Source: Hamadaea sp013361475
GTDB taxonomy: Bacteria > Actinomycetota > Actinomycetes > Mycobacteriales > Micromonosporaceae
DNA: 64,000 nucleotides
NCBI RefSeq assembly: GCF_040654195.1
Contig: NZ_JBFAHM010000015.1
Span: forward strand, 62,001-126,000
Direction of reading: 5' to 3'
The notes below the pieces were generated by a model, which did not search any database, was not told the origin of the DNA, and saw only the letters and a list, made by a program, of their open reading frames with translations. The position numbers were made by a program, and so were the translations under genes. This document shows, piece after piece, positions 50,081 through 58,699 of the stretch. Numbering within the stretch: the first letter of the stretch is position 1; each line of letters begins with the position of its first letter.

Positions 50081-51834
50081 CGGAGTTGCTGACGCCGTGG
50101 GGGGAGAACCTCGACCCCGACAACGTGCTGACCGAATATCCGCGCCCGCAGTTGGTCCGTGACAGGTACCTGAACCTCAACGGCCAGTGGGCGTACGCCA
50201 TCACCGACGGCGGCATCGCCGAGGGTGAACCAGCGGCGTACGACGGGGTGATCCTGGTGCCGTTCTCGCCGGAGACGCCGTTGTCGGGCGTCGGCCGGCA
50301 GCTGGGACCGGATCAGACCCTGTGGTACCGGCGAACGCTGCGGCTGCCGGACGGGTTCCGGCCCGGTCCGGCAACCCGTGTCCTGCTGCACTTCGGGGCG
50401 GTCGACCAGACCTGCGAGGTCTTCCTCAACGGCATCGCCGTCGGCGGTCACGTCGGCGGCTACCTGCCCTTCCATTGCGACCTTACCGGCGCGCTCACCG
50501 ACGGCGACAACACCCTGGTCGTGGCGGTACGCGACCGCACCGACACCGGTCACCACTCGCGGGGCAAGCAACGTACGCGCCGCGGCGGGATCTGGTACAG
50601 CCCGCAGTCCGGCATCTGGCAGACCGTCTGGGCGGAATGCGTACCGGAGACGCATGTGCGGCGGCTGACTCTGACGCCCCGGCTGGATCAGGACTGCGTC
50701 GAGGTGACGGTGCACACCGACCCCGACGCTCCACACGCGACAGTGCAGATCCTCGACGGGGACGTCGTGGTCGGCACCGCGACGGCCGCGCCGAACCGTC
50801 CGGTGTGCGTACCCCTGCCTGATGCGCGGAGATGGAGTCCCGAGGACCCGCATCTCTACGACGTGAGCGTGACCCTCGGAGACGACGCGGTCCGCAGCTA
50901 TGTCGGCATGCGCTCGTTCGGCGTGGGCCCCGGCCCGGACGGTACGCCGCGCCTGCTGCTCAACGGCGAGCCCTATTTCCACGCCGGGATCCTGGACCAG
51001 GGCTACTGGTCGGACGGGTGGTACACCGCGCCGTCAGACGAGGCGCTGGTCCACGACATCGCGACGATGAAGCGCCTCGGGTTCACCATGCTGCGCAAGC
51101 ACATCAAGGTCGAGCCTGCCCGCTGGTACTACCACTGCGACCGGCTCGGCATGCTGGTGTGGCAGGACATGGTCAACGGCGGCGGCCGGTACCGGCCGCT
51201 GGTGGTGACGGCGCCCGCGGTGACGCCGTTGCGCCTGTCCGATCGGCATCATGGCTGGTTCGGCCGCGCGGACGCCGAGGGGCGCGAGCAGTTCCGCACC
51301 GAGCTGCGCGAGATGATCGAGCACCTGCGCAACGTCGTCAGCATCGCGGTCTGGGTGCCGTTCAACGAGGGCTGGGGCCAGTTCGACGCCGCCCGGATCG
51401 CCGCCGAGGTGACCGCGCTGGACCCGACCCGAACCGTCGACCACGCGAGCGGCTGGCACGACCAGGGCGCGGGAGATCTCCGCAGCCTGCACGTGTACTT
51501 CCGGCCCTTCCGCGTCCCGCGCCGCGGGCGTGATCGCCGCGTGCTGGTCCTGTCGGAGTACGGCGGCTACAGCCTGCCCGTCGCCGGGCACACCACGACC
51601 CCGCGAGAGTTCGGCTACAAACGGTTCGACGACCCCGAGGCGTTCGGCGCGGCCTTCCGGCGGCTGCACATCGAGCAGATCGTTCCAGCCGTCGGCCGGG
51701 GTCTCAGCGCGACCGTCTACACCCAGCTCTCGGATGTGGAAGACGAGGTGAACGGGCTGCTGACCTACGATCGGCGCGTCCTCAAGGTCGCCGAGGACCT
51801 CGTACTGGAGGTCAACCGGCACCTCCGCGTCTGA
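50077..51834 (+). CDS. cytoplasmic GH2 family glycosidase
   Basis: 585 aa with no signal peptide. The sugar-binding domain begins LTEYPRPQLVRDRYLNLNGQ. The TIM barrel has LRKHIKVEPARWYYHCDRLG and WVPFNEGWGQFD, where the Glu of NEGWG is the acid/base. LVLSEYGGYSLPV supplies the probable nucleophile Glu. It is shorter than LacZ and close to the secreted GH2 of this window over the catalytic core, but without AbfB modules. Being coupled to an MFS importer, it would hydrolyse an imported glycoside. Specificity is unresolved. Confidence 0.87.
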   Translation: MTELLTPWGENLDPDNVLTEYPRPQLVRDRYLNLNGQWAYAITDGGIAEGEPAAYDGVILVPFSPETPLSGVGRQLGPDQTLWYRRTLRLPDGFRPGPATRVLLHFGAVDQTCEVFLNGIAVGGHVGGYLPFHCDLTGALTDGDNTLVVAVRDRTDTGHHSRGKQRTRRGGIWYSPQSGIWQTVWAECVPETHVRRLTLTPRLDQDCVEVTVHTDPDAPHATVQILDGDVVVGTATAAPNRPVCVPLPDARRWSPEDPHLYDVSVTLGDDAVRSYVGMRSFGVGPGPDGTPRLLLNGEPYFHAGILDQGYWSDGWYTAPSDEALVHDIATMKRLGFTMLRKHIKVEPARWYYHCDRLGMLVWQDMVNGGGRYRPLVVTAPAVTPLRLSDRHHGWFGRADAEGREQFRTELREMIEHLRNVVSIAVWVPFNEGWGQFDAARIAAEVTALDPTRTVDHASGWHDQGAGDLRSLHVYFRPFRVPRRGRDRRVLVLSEYGGYSLPVAGHTTTPREFGYKRFDDPEAFGAAFRRLHIEQIVPAVGRGLSATVYTQLSDVEDEVNGLLTYDRRVLKVAEDLVLEVNRHLRV

Positions 51835-51893
51835 CCCTCGCGCGGTGACCGCTCGCTGGGCGGACCAGCCGTTGTGGGCTGCCTGGGTGCGGG

Positions 51894-52871
51894 CTACCAG
51901 CGGTTGTGGGCCTCCTCGGCCCAGCCGACGAGCCCGTCCAGGCTGACCCGGCTGCCGTCGTCGGTCAGCGCCCAGCCGCTGAAGGTGCCGAAACACTGGT
52001 GCGTCTCGTTCGCGACGACGGCGAGATTCGTCTTGGCGACCTTCTCGTGGAACGGATGGAAATCGGCGCGTACCCGATCGCCGGTGATCTGCCAGGGACG
52101 CAGCCAGTCCGACCGGTCGTAGGTCCAGCGCAGCTCTTCGCCGATCTTGTGCAGGCGGCCGTCGACGAACAGGCCGTTCTCGGTGACCCCGGTCCCGTCG
52201 GTCCACTTCCCGCCGAGCTGGATCGCCCGGCCGTCGGCGGCGCCGGCCGCCCAGTTCCAGGTGATCGAGTAGGGCCACTTGCCGCGCCCGTGGTCCAGGA
52301 CCGCGAACGCGCCCGCGCCGATCTCGTGCGTACGCCCGTGGAGGACCAGCATGCCGTGGACCGGCCGGCCGAGATCCTTGACGGTGTACTGGAACCGCCG
52401 GTCGCTCCACGGCACGACGACCCCGAGCGACTCGTGCCCCTCGGGCAGCGGGATCTCGACGTCCAGCCGGACGTCCCGGGCGGTCGCGTGGATCGTCGTG
52501 CCGTCCGGGCGCTGCGTGATCGCGATCGACAGCCCGCCGCCTTCGGCTGACGCCGTGCCCTCGCCGCTGCGCGGTGGCATGACGACGCCCCGAGCCAGCG
52601 GCACGACGGCGTCCGTGGTGGTCTCGCGGCCGGTCGCCCGGTCCAGCACGTAGACCCCGTGCACGCCGGCGTAGTCGATCGACGAGGCGACCAGGCCGAT
52701 GATGTGCTCCGGCGTGACGATGCCCCAGTACTCCCAGCGCTTGGCCCGGCCCCAGCCCCGCAGGTTGGCCGTGTGCAGCGGACGCCGGGTCCAGCCCACG
52801 GCGGCGCGGTTGAGCCGGCCGTCGGGCCGGCACAGCTCCACGGGGGAGGTCAGCTCGGGCTCGTGAGTCAT
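51894..52871 (-). CDS. DUF2804-family protein
   Basis: 325 aa. It has the long beta-rich DUF2804 pattern: CRPDGRLNRAAVGWTRRPLH, NLRGWGRAKRWEYWGIVTPE, KWPYSITWNWAAGA, LRWTYDRSDWLRPWQITGD and NETHQCFGTFSGWALTDDGS. It has no signal peptide. The fold resembles lipocalin/carotenoid-hydratase-like domains, and its biochemistry is unknown. The ATG at 52871 is favoured over upstream in-frame starts because it matches family length. Confidence 0.8.
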   Translation of the reverse strand: MTHEPELTSPVELCRPDGRLNRAAVGWTRRPLHTANLRGWGRAKRWEYWGIVTPEHIIGLVASSIDYAGVHGVYVLDRATGRETTTDAVVPLARGVVMPPRSGEGTASAEGGGLSIAITQRPDGTTIHATARDVRLDVEIPLPEGHESLGVVVPWSDRRFQYTVKDLGRPVHGMLVLHGRTHEIGAGAFAVLDHGRGKWPYSITWNWAAGAADGRAIQLGGKWTDGTGVTENGLFVDGRLHKIGEELRWTYDRSDWLRPWQITGDRVRADFHPFHEKVAKTNLAVVANETHQCFGTFSGWALTDDGSRVSLDGLVGWAEEAHNRW

Positions 52872-52955
52872 GCGCGCACGATATCGCCTCATGATCGAGG
52901 AGACCGGCCGGGACCAGCGGGATTCGCCGCGGTCGCGGACGCCGTCCGCCACGTG

Positions 52956-52990
52956 TACGCGCAATGTACAGCGAGACATTGCCATGCGTA
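52956..52990. promoter_or_regulatory. nested dyad upstream of the PLD-like gene
   Basis: Inner arms CAATGT (52962-52967) and ACATTG (52976-52981) are nested inside TACGC (52956) and GCGTA (52986-52990), in the divergent DUF2804/PLD-like interval about 57 bp from the PLD-like ATG. Operator-like symmetry only. Confidence 0.35.
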
Positions 52991-53046
52991 ATGGCTGTCC
53001 CTAGGGTCGCGTCGTGATCGGCGCCGCCGATTCAGGGGAGGAGACC

Positions 53047-54312
53047 ATGAAACTTCGGCGATTCTCGGCCTGGCTGACGACGTTCGGCCTGGCCCTGGCC
53101 CTCGCACCGGTGACCGCCGAACCGGCGGCCGCCGCGTACGCCCCCGTGACGCACCCGGTGTTCAACAACCCGTACAGCTCGGCCTCCACCGCCGTCTACG
53201 ACGAGGTGGTCCGGCTCGTCGACGGCGCGGACGTGGGGTCGATCGTGCGGGTGGCCATCTTCGAGGCCCGCAGCACGGCCATCGGGGCGGCATTGCAGCG
53301 GGCGATCGCCCGCGGGGTGGACGTCCGCGTCGTGCACGGTTCCAACACCGGCCCGGAAGGCGGGTCCGACGACTGGACCTACGACTTCCTGCCGGCCCGC
53401 AACGACAGCAACGCCGACGCCTCCTGGCACGTCGCCTGCGGGAACGCGCCGGGGTCGGCCTGCGTCGGCACCGGGATCATGCACAACAAGTTCATGACCA
53501 TCACCTCGGTCGGCGGCGTACGGAACGTGGTGCTGATCAGCTCGCAGAACTGGTGGGGCAGCAGTCCCTACTGGGAGAACGCCATGGTCATCGTCGACAA
53601 CGCCGGCCTCTACGGCAAGTTCAACGCGTACTTCTCCGACCTGGCGCTCAAGCACAAGAACGAGGACTACTACAACTCCGCCGACGGCAAGCCGGTCTCC
53701 TACAACGCCGACGGGACGGAGGCGGCCAGCGGCTACGGCGCGTTCCGCAACTACTTCAGCCCGATCGCCGACGGCAAGGACAACCCCGTCCTGGACATGC
53801 TGTCGCGCGCCGACTGCACGGTCCGGGACCTGCCTGACAGCCTCGGCCACAACGGGCGGACCCTCATCCGGGTGGCGATGAACGGCTTCACCCGCTCCGA
53901 CATCGCCCGGATGCTGGCGTCGCTGGACTCCGAGGGCTGCGTCGTGCAGCTCATCTACCACGTACGCACCGACGGGCTGAACTCCGGCGTCGTCAACGCG
54001 CTGCGCTGCTCGGGCGTCCAGCGGTGGTGGAAGCCGACCGGCACCGACCTGCCCCGCAGCGTGCATTCGAAGTGGTTCGCGATCTCCGGCAAGCTCAAAT
54101 CCGGGGCGTACGAGGAGATCGTCTACACCGGGTCGCTGAACTGGAGCTCCCCGGCGATCTACGACAACGACGAGTCGCTGCTGCGCATCTCGGGCGCCAA
54201 GACGTTCCAGGCGTACTTCGACAACTTCTCCGACATCGTGCACACGCCGGAAGCCACGTCGACAACCTCCGACGACTGGCGTACGTCGAGGGAGCCGGGC
54301 GGCACCTGCTGA
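53047..54312 (+). CDS. secreted phospholipase D-like domain protein
   Basis: 421 aa from the ATG at 53047 (GGGGAGGAG upstream). The signal peptide ends near residue 33. Two HxK half motifs are present: HNKFMTIT with downstream SSQNWWGSSPY, and HSKWFAIS with TGSLNWSSP. This is the two-lobed PLD superfamily plan. Both lack the Asp five residues after the lysine of a canonical HxKxxxxD, so catalysis may differ from true phospholipase D, though His and Lys remain. Four or more cysteines suggest disulphides. It may act on phospholipid, nucleic acid or another phosphodiester outside the cell. Confidence 0.83.
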   Translation: MKLRRFSAWLTTFGLALALAPVTAEPAAAAYAPVTHPVFNNPYSSASTAVYDEVVRLVDGADVGSIVRVAIFEARSTAIGAALQRAIARGVDVRVVHGSNTGPEGGSDDWTYDFLPARNDSNADASWHVACGNAPGSACVGTGIMHNKFMTITSVGGVRNVVLISSQNWWGSSPYWENAMVIVDNAGLYGKFNAYFSDLALKHKNEDYYNSADGKPVSYNADGTEAASGYGAFRNYFSPIADGKDNPVLDMLSRADCTVRDLPDSLGHNGRTLIRVAMNGFTRSDIARMLASLDSEGCVVQLIYHVRTDGLNSGVVNALRCSGVQRWWKPTGTDLPRSVHSKWFAISGKLKSGAYEEIVYTGSLNWSSPAIYDNDESLLRISGAKTFQAYFDNFSDIVHTPEATSTTSDDWRTSREPGGTC

Positions 54313-54317
54313 CCGCC

Positions 54318-54349
54318 GCCGGGGTGTCCCAGCGCTGGGACACCCCGGC
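54318..54349 (+). terminator. 32-bp perfect palindrome, terminator of the PLD-like gene
   Basis: GCCGGGGTGTCCCAGC is followed directly by its reverse complement. It starts 5 bp after the stop codon. The RNA stem would be very stable with a short central loop. Confidence 0.85.
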
Positions 54350-54350
54350 A

Positions 54351-54602
54351 GTCGCCGAACCAGCGAGCGAGGAGTTCACCGCGCTCTGGGCGGAGCACGA
54401 GGTCGCCGTACGCCGCGACAGCCGGGTGCGTGTGCTGCACCCGGCTGTCGGGCCGATCGAGTTCGACTACGAGCTACTCCAGACTCAGTCGGCCGATCAG
54501 CGGCTTCGGCTGTTCACGCCGCCGCCCGGCTCTCGGAGCGTGGACACGCTCGACCTGCTGCGCGTGGTCGGCCCGGAGACCGCCCATCGCCGCCACCGCT
54601 GA
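54351..54602 (+). pseudogene. C-terminal remnant of an XRE/MmyB-type regulator
   Basis: The frame ending at 54602 reads ASEEFTALWAEHEVAVRRDS, then RVRVLHPAVGPIEFDYELLQ and SADQRLRLFTPPPGSRSVDT. This matches the end of the MmyB-like ligand-binding domain that follows the helix-turn-helix in many actinobacterial XRE regulators. The helix-turn-helix and first part of the domain are absent, and the upstream sequence is the PLD-like gene and its terminator. No start codon with a binding site is seen. It is best read as a truncated leftover rather than a working gene. Confidence 0.6.
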
Positions 54603-54608
54603 CGGCCG

Positions 54609-54983
54609 TCAGGCGGTCAGCCCCATGGCCCGCCGCTTGAGCGTGGCGTACTCAGCATCGTCGATCTTGCCGTCGTCGTGGAGTTTGCTGAGGCGTTCGA
54701 TCTCGTCCGCGGTGGAGTGGACCGCCGCCTCCGGGGCGCGAGACCCCATCATGCCCATCGATCGCAGCTCGTCCTCGGTCGGCTTCGGCCGGGCGATCAG
54801 GTAGACCAGCGCGCCGAGGAAGGGCAGGATCACGACGAACGCGATCCACCCGGCCTTGCCCCAGCCGGACAGGTCCTTGCGCCGGAACACGTCGGCGAAG
54901 ACCGCGATGAACATCCAGATGAACATGAACCAGAAGAAGAATACGAGCATCGACCACAGAACGTCGCCGAAGTCCATCGTCAT
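54609..54983 (-). CDS. small membrane protein with PLDc_N and SHOCT domains
   Basis: 124 aa. Two hydrophobic helices (WSMLVFFFWFMFIWMFIAVF and AGWIAFVVILPFLGALVYLI) enclose ADVFRRKDLSGWGK, the PLDc_N signature. A C-terminal SHOCT motif follows (ADEIERLSKLHDDGKIDDAE, YATLKRRAM). SHOCT segments mediate oligomerisation. It is the last gene of a nine-gene minus-strand operon, 11 bp after the M24 peptidase gene. GAGG precedes the ATG at 54983. Function unknown. Confidence 0.8.
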   Translation of the reverse strand: MTMDFGDVLWSMLVFFFWFMFIWMFIAVFADVFRRKDLSGWGKAGWIAFVVILPFLGALVYLIARPKPTEDELRSMGMMGSRAPEAAVHSTADEIERLSKLHDDGKIDDAEYATLKRRAMGLTA

Positions 54984-54994
54984 CGACCTCTTTC

Positions 54995-56113
54995 CTACTC
55001 GACGACCTGCAACTCGTGGCTGGTCGTGTTCAATCGCCGGCCGCCGGACTCGGTGACGGTGACGATGTCCTCCAGGCGTACGCCGAACCGGCCGCGCAGG
55101 TAGATCCCCGGCTCGATGGAGAAGCACATGCCGGGCACGAGACCCTGCCGCTCCCCTTCGACCATGTACGGCGGTTCGTGCGTGGTGACGCCGATCCCAT
55201 GCCCGGTGCGGTGGATGAAGTATTCGCCGTACCCGGCCGCGACGATCACCTCGCGGGCGGCGCGGTCGATGTCCTGGCAGGCGACTCCGGGGCGGACCGC
55301 CTCGAAGGCGGTCTGCTGCGCCTCCCGGACGATCGCGTGGACCCGGGTCGCCTCGGGATCGACGTCGGGTCCGACATGGACGGTACGCGTCGTGTCCGAC
55401 CCGTAGCCGGCCATGAGCCCGCCGAAGTCGAGGACGACGGTGTCCCCGACGCCGATGATCCGATCGCCGGCCTCGTGATGCGGGTTCGCGCCGTTCGGGC
55501 CGGAGCCCACCACGGTGAAGTCCACTTGTTCGTGGCCGTGTTCCCGCAACAGCGCGGCCAGGTCGGCGGCGACCTCGGTCTCGGCCCGCCCGGCGAACCG
55601 CGTCTTGATGATCTCGCCGTACGCCTGATCGGCGGCCGCCCCCGCCGCGGCCAGCCGGTCGAGTTCGTGGCCGTCCTTGACCGCCCGCAGCATCGGCAGC
55701 GCGGTGGTGATCGCCGCCAAACCGATTGCTGGACGTGCCGTCAGCAGCCCCAGCACGTGCAGCGCCCAGGCCGAGTCCGACACGCACAAGCGGCCCTCAT
55801 CGGGTAGGAGAGCGGAGGCGGTCGCGTACGGGTCGGTGGCGTCCGACCAGTCCCGGAAGTCCATTTCGCCCGCGGCCGGAGCGGCCTGCGCGTCGGGGAC
55901 CTCCAGTTTCGGCACGACCAGCTGCGGCCGCCGGCCGGGCCGCAGGACGAGGACCGTCAGGCGTTCGGTGATGGCGGTCGGCTGGTAGCCCGTCAGCCAC
56001 ACCAGGTCGGGACCCGGCGTGACCAGCACGCCGTCGAACCCGGCGGCCTGCGCCTCGTCAGCGGCCCGGCGCATCCGGGCGGCGTAGTCGTCGGCGGTGA
56101 ACTGGGCGGACAT
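54995..56113 (-). CDS. M24-family Xaa-Pro dipeptidase/aminopeptidase
   Basis: 372 aa from the ATG at 56113 (GGGAG upstream). An N-terminal creatinase-like domain (about 1-130) is followed by the pita-bread fold. The dinuclear metal ligands are in DFGGLMAGYGSDTTRT (two Asp), HRTGHGIGVTTHEPP (His), CFSIEPGIY (Glu) and RLEDIVTVT (Glu). It removes N-terminal residues next to proline in the cytoplasm. With the M20 peptidase and APC permease of the same operon it points to uptake and breakdown of Pro-containing peptides or their products. Confidence 0.9.
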   Translation of the reverse strand: MSAQFTADDYAARMRRAADEAQAAGFDGVLVTPGPDLVWLTGYQPTAITERLTVLVLRPGRRPQLVVPKLEVPDAQAAPAAGEMDFRDWSDATDPYATASALLPDEGRLCVSDSAWALHVLGLLTARPAIGLAAITTALPMLRAVKDGHELDRLAAAGAAADQAYGEIIKTRFAGRAETEVAADLAALLREHGHEQVDFTVVGSGPNGANPHHEAGDRIIGVGDTVVLDFGGLMAGYGSDTTRTVHVGPDVDPEATRVHAIVREAQQTAFEAVRPGVACQDIDRAAREVIVAAGYGEYFIHRTGHGIGVTTHEPPYMVEGERQGLVPGMCFSIEPGIYLRGRFGVRLEDIVTVTESGGRRLNTTSHELQVVE

Positions 56114-56142
56114 CAGCGGTGCTCTCCCTTCGTCGGTGTCGG

Positions 56143-56430
56143 TCAACCGGCGAGAATGCGCTGCTTCTGCTGCTCGAACTCGGAATCGGTGAGCACGCCC
56201 TGAGCCTTGAGCTCACCGAGCGTCTTGAGCTGCTCCAGCTTGTCCGGAGCGGCGGCCGGCGGTGGCTGCTGCTGAGCCTGCGCCGCGGCCTCCTGCTGGG
56301 CGTACTCGTACTGCTGCTGTTGCTCCTGCGCGGCCCACCGGCCGGCCTGCCGGCGCGACACCCGGTTGGAGACGGCCGTGGCCGTCCCGGCGACGACCGC
56401 GGTGCGGGCGACTCCTCGAAGCAGTCCCAT
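56143..56430 (-). CDS. small SHOCT-domain protein
   Basis: 95 aa. An N-terminal LRGVARTAVVAGTATAVSNR segment resembles small glycine/alanine-rich membrane-associated leaders. The middle is Gln-rich (EQQQQYEYAQQEAAAQAQQQ). The C-terminal SHOCT is DKLEQLKTLGELKAQGVLTD, SEFEQQKQRILAG. AAGGAAGA is well placed. It is often found next to DUF6325-like genes, as here (29 bp). Probably an oligomerising accessory protein. Confidence 0.82.
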   Translation of the reverse strand: MGLLRGVARTAVVAGTATAVSNRVSRRQAGRWAAQEQQQQYEYAQQEAAAQAQQQPPPAAAPDKLEQLKTLGELKAQGVLTDSEFEQQKQRILAG

Positions 56431-56459
56431 GATGTCTTCCTTTCGACGGAACGGATCGG

Positions 56460-56888
56460 TCAGGCGGCGGCTTCGGCCGCGGCGAGCAACGCCTGGACCG
56501 GGATGCGCCCGGACGCGACCATCTGCGCGCCGCCCCGGCGCCAGGCCATGGCCAGCGGCGCGGCCCAGGTGTTCTCGTAGACGATGATTCCGGCGGCGTT
56601 GCCCGGCTCGATGACGTCGGCCGCCTCGCGAAGCTCGTCGTCGCCGAGCAGACCCGAGGACGCGCCTTCGAACACCGCGAACTCGGCGGCGCCCTCGGCG
56701 TCGAGGTCCTCGATCTTCAGCGCGCTGATGGTGCCGTCCGCGTCCCTGCGCAGGAAGGCCAGGTCGAGTACGCGGATGACGCCCCGCTCGACGAGATCCA
56801 GCAGCAGCGGAATGCCTTCGCCGGTCATCCGGTTCCCCGGGAACTCGATCACGAGGTAGTCGACCGGTCCCATGGTCTCGACATCCAT
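56460..56888 (-). CDS. DUF6325-like protein
   Basis: 142 aa. GPVDYLVIEFPGNRMTGEGI, then PLLLDLVERGVIRVLDLAFL, RRDADGTISALKIEDLD and AAGIIVYENTWAAPLAMAWR. This matches the DUF6325/DUF1269-like pattern of a ferredoxin-like alpha/beta fold that often carries general stress-type small proteins. No catalytic residues are evident. GGAG precedes the ATG. It lies 6 bp after the M20 peptidase gene and before the SHOCT gene. Confidence 0.75.
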   Translation of the reverse strand: MDVETMGPVDYLVIEFPGNRMTGEGIPLLLDLVERGVIRVLDLAFLRRDADGTISALKIEDLDAEGAAEFAVFEGASSGLLGDDELREAADVIEPGNAAGIIVYENTWAAPLAMAWRRGGAQMVASGRIPVQALLAAAEAAA

Positions 56889-56894
56889 ACTTCT

Positions 56895-58259
56895 CTACTC
56901 CTTCGTGGTTGCGGCGGACGCGAAGCGTTGCAGGAACAAGGCTTCGGCGAGCGCCATGTCGGCTATCTCCTGGGGATGCACGCTTTCGTTCGGCGCGTGC
57001 ATCAGGGTCTGGGGTTCTTCGACGCCCATGAGGATGATCTCCGCACCAGGGCACGCGGCGGCGAACACGTTGCACAGTGGAATGGATCCGCCCTGGCCCA
57101 GCATGGTCATCGGCTGCCCGAAGGCGTCGGCCATCGCCTCCCGGAGCGCCGCGTACGCCGGGCCACCGGTCGCGGCGCGGAACGGTGCGCCGGAGGCCTC
57201 GGGCGCCACGCTCACGCGTACGCCCCACGGTGCGGACGCCGTCAGATGGTCGGTCAGCGCCGTCAGCGCCTTGGCCGGATCCGTCCCCGGCGGGATACGC
57301 AGGTTCAGGCGGGCGGCCGCGTGCGGTTGCAGTGCCGCCGCTGATCCGATCACGGGCGGGCAGTCGATGCCGAGGATCGACACGGCCGGCCGCGCCCACA
57401 GCATGTCGGAGACCGAGCCGGTGCCGAGCAGGCCGGCTCCGTCGAGCACGCCGGCGTCGGCGCGGAACCGGTCGTCCGGATACGGCTCGCCGTCCCAGAG
57501 CTGGGTGTTGTCCAGCCCGGCGATGGTGGTGTCGCCGTGCTCGTCGCGCAACGTGCTCAGGAGGCGTACGAGGGCGGCGAGCGCGTCCGGAGCCGGTCCG
57601 CCGAACATTCCGGAGTGGACCTCGGTACGCAGCGACTCGACTGTCACCACGACGTTCACCAGCCCGCGCAGGCTCACCGTCGCGGCCGGGCGGCCGACCG
57701 CCGCGTTGCCGGTGTCGCAGACGAGGATGGCGTCGGCGGCGAACAGCTCGGCGTTCGGCGGCACGAACTCCTCGAGTCCGCCGGTGCCCTGCTCCTCCGA
57801 CCCCTCGACGATCAGCTTCAGGTTGACCGGCAGCTGATCCCCGAGCGCCCGCAGCGCGGTCAAGTGCATGACGATGTTGCCCTTGCAGTCGGCGGCCCCG
57901 CGGCCGTACCACCGCCCGTCGTCGCCTTCGGTCAAGGTGAACGGCGGCGTACGCCACGCCTGCTCGTCCAGCGGCGGCTGCACGTCGTAGTGCGCGTACA
58001 GCAGCACCGTCGGCGCGGACGGGTCGCCGCTGGGCCGGGTGCCGTAGACGGCGTCGCTGCCGTCGGCCGTGGTGACCAGCCGGGCGTCGGCGAACCCCTC
58101 GGCGCGGAAAGCCTCCAGGACCCAGGCGGCGGCCTTGGCGCACTCCTCCGGCGGGAACTGCCGCGCGTCGGCCACCGATCGCATCGCCACCAGGCCGGCC
58201 AGGTCGGCCTTCGCCTGCGGCATCAACGCCTGGATTCGGTCTCTCAGCTGCTCGGTCAT
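56895..58259 (-). CDS. M20-family dipeptidase
   Basis: 454 aa. Zinc ligands are recognisable: His in LLYAHYDVQP, bridging Asp in GRGAADCKGNIVMHL, catalytic Glu-Glu in VEGSEEQGTGGL, Asp in ILVCDTGN and the late His in MHAPNESVHPQEIADMA. The inserted lid domain spans about 200-330. Members split dipeptides or N-acylated amino acids in the cytoplasm. Its ATG overlaps the upstream stop by 4 bp. Confidence 0.92.
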   Translation of the reverse strand: MTEQLRDRIQALMPQAKADLAGLVAMRSVADARQFPPEECAKAAAWVLEAFRAEGFADARLVTTADGSDAVYGTRPSGDPSAPTVLLYAHYDVQPPLDEQAWRTPPFTLTEGDDGRWYGRGAADCKGNIVMHLTALRALGDQLPVNLKLIVEGSEEQGTGGLEEFVPPNAELFAADAILVCDTGNAAVGRPAATVSLRGLVNVVVTVESLRTEVHSGMFGGPAPDALAALVRLLSTLRDEHGDTTIAGLDNTQLWDGEPYPDDRFRADAGVLDGAGLLGTGSVSDMLWARPAVSILGIDCPPVIGSAAALQPHAAARLNLRIPPGTDPAKALTALTDHLTASAPWGVRVSVAPEASGAPFRAATGGPAYAALREAMADAFGQPMTMLGQGGSIPLCNVFAAACPGAEIILMGVEEPQTLMHAPNESVHPQEIADMALAEALFLQRFASAATTKE

Positions 58260-58699
58260 CGCTTCACCACGTCGTCGAACTTGAGGCTGTCGGCGTACTG
58301 CTGGAAGTCCGGCAGCTTGTCCGGGCAGTAGACCTTCATGATCGCGAGCTGGCCGCGTACCGCCAGGCTGTCGCTGATGACCGGGCGCGCACCGGGACCG
58401 CCGGCGCCGTTGGTCATCATGGCGTTGAGCGTGGCCTTGCGCAGCGCGCTGGCCGGGTCGGCGCAGACCGCGCCGCCGTCCTCGCCGAGGACCGTGACGA
58501 TCTGGTCCTTGCTCGGAGCGGTGTATCCCGCGGCCGTGATGTCGCTGATCAGCTGGTCCGCCTTGGCGTTCGCCGACGCTGAGGCCTTGGCCGTGCGGAA
58601 CACGCCCAGTGCCACGATCGCGAGGATCAGGAAGATCGCGCCCAGCAGGACGTAGGTGATCCAGCGTTTCGAGCGGTCGCTCATGTCGACGGTGGTCAT
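58256..58699 (-). CDS. 147-aa single-pass, extracytoplasmic hypothetical protein
   Basis: A cytoplasmic MTTVDMSDRSKRWIT leads into one helix (YVLLGAIFLILAIVALGVF), then about 110 residues with two cysteines (GGAVCADPASALR, IMKVYCPDKLPDF) likely forming a disulphide. The spacing recalls DUF732-like secreted domains but is not a firm match. It overlaps the APC permease gene and the M20 gene by 4 bp each, so the three are strictly coexpressed. It may be an accessory or substrate-binding partner of the permease. Confidence 0.72.
   Translation of the reverse strand: MTTVDMSDRSKRWITYVLLGAIFLILAIVALGVFRTAKASASANAKADQLISDITAAGYTAPSKDQIVTVLGEDGGAVCADPASALRKATLNAMMTNGAGGPGARPVISDSLAVRGQLAIMKVYCPDKLPDFQQYADSLKFDDVVKR

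Noticed and set aside
54024..54350. Upstream part of the frame containing the MmyB-type remnant
   Set aside because: It overlaps the PLD-like gene out of frame and shows no domain; only the stretch after 54351 is protein-like.
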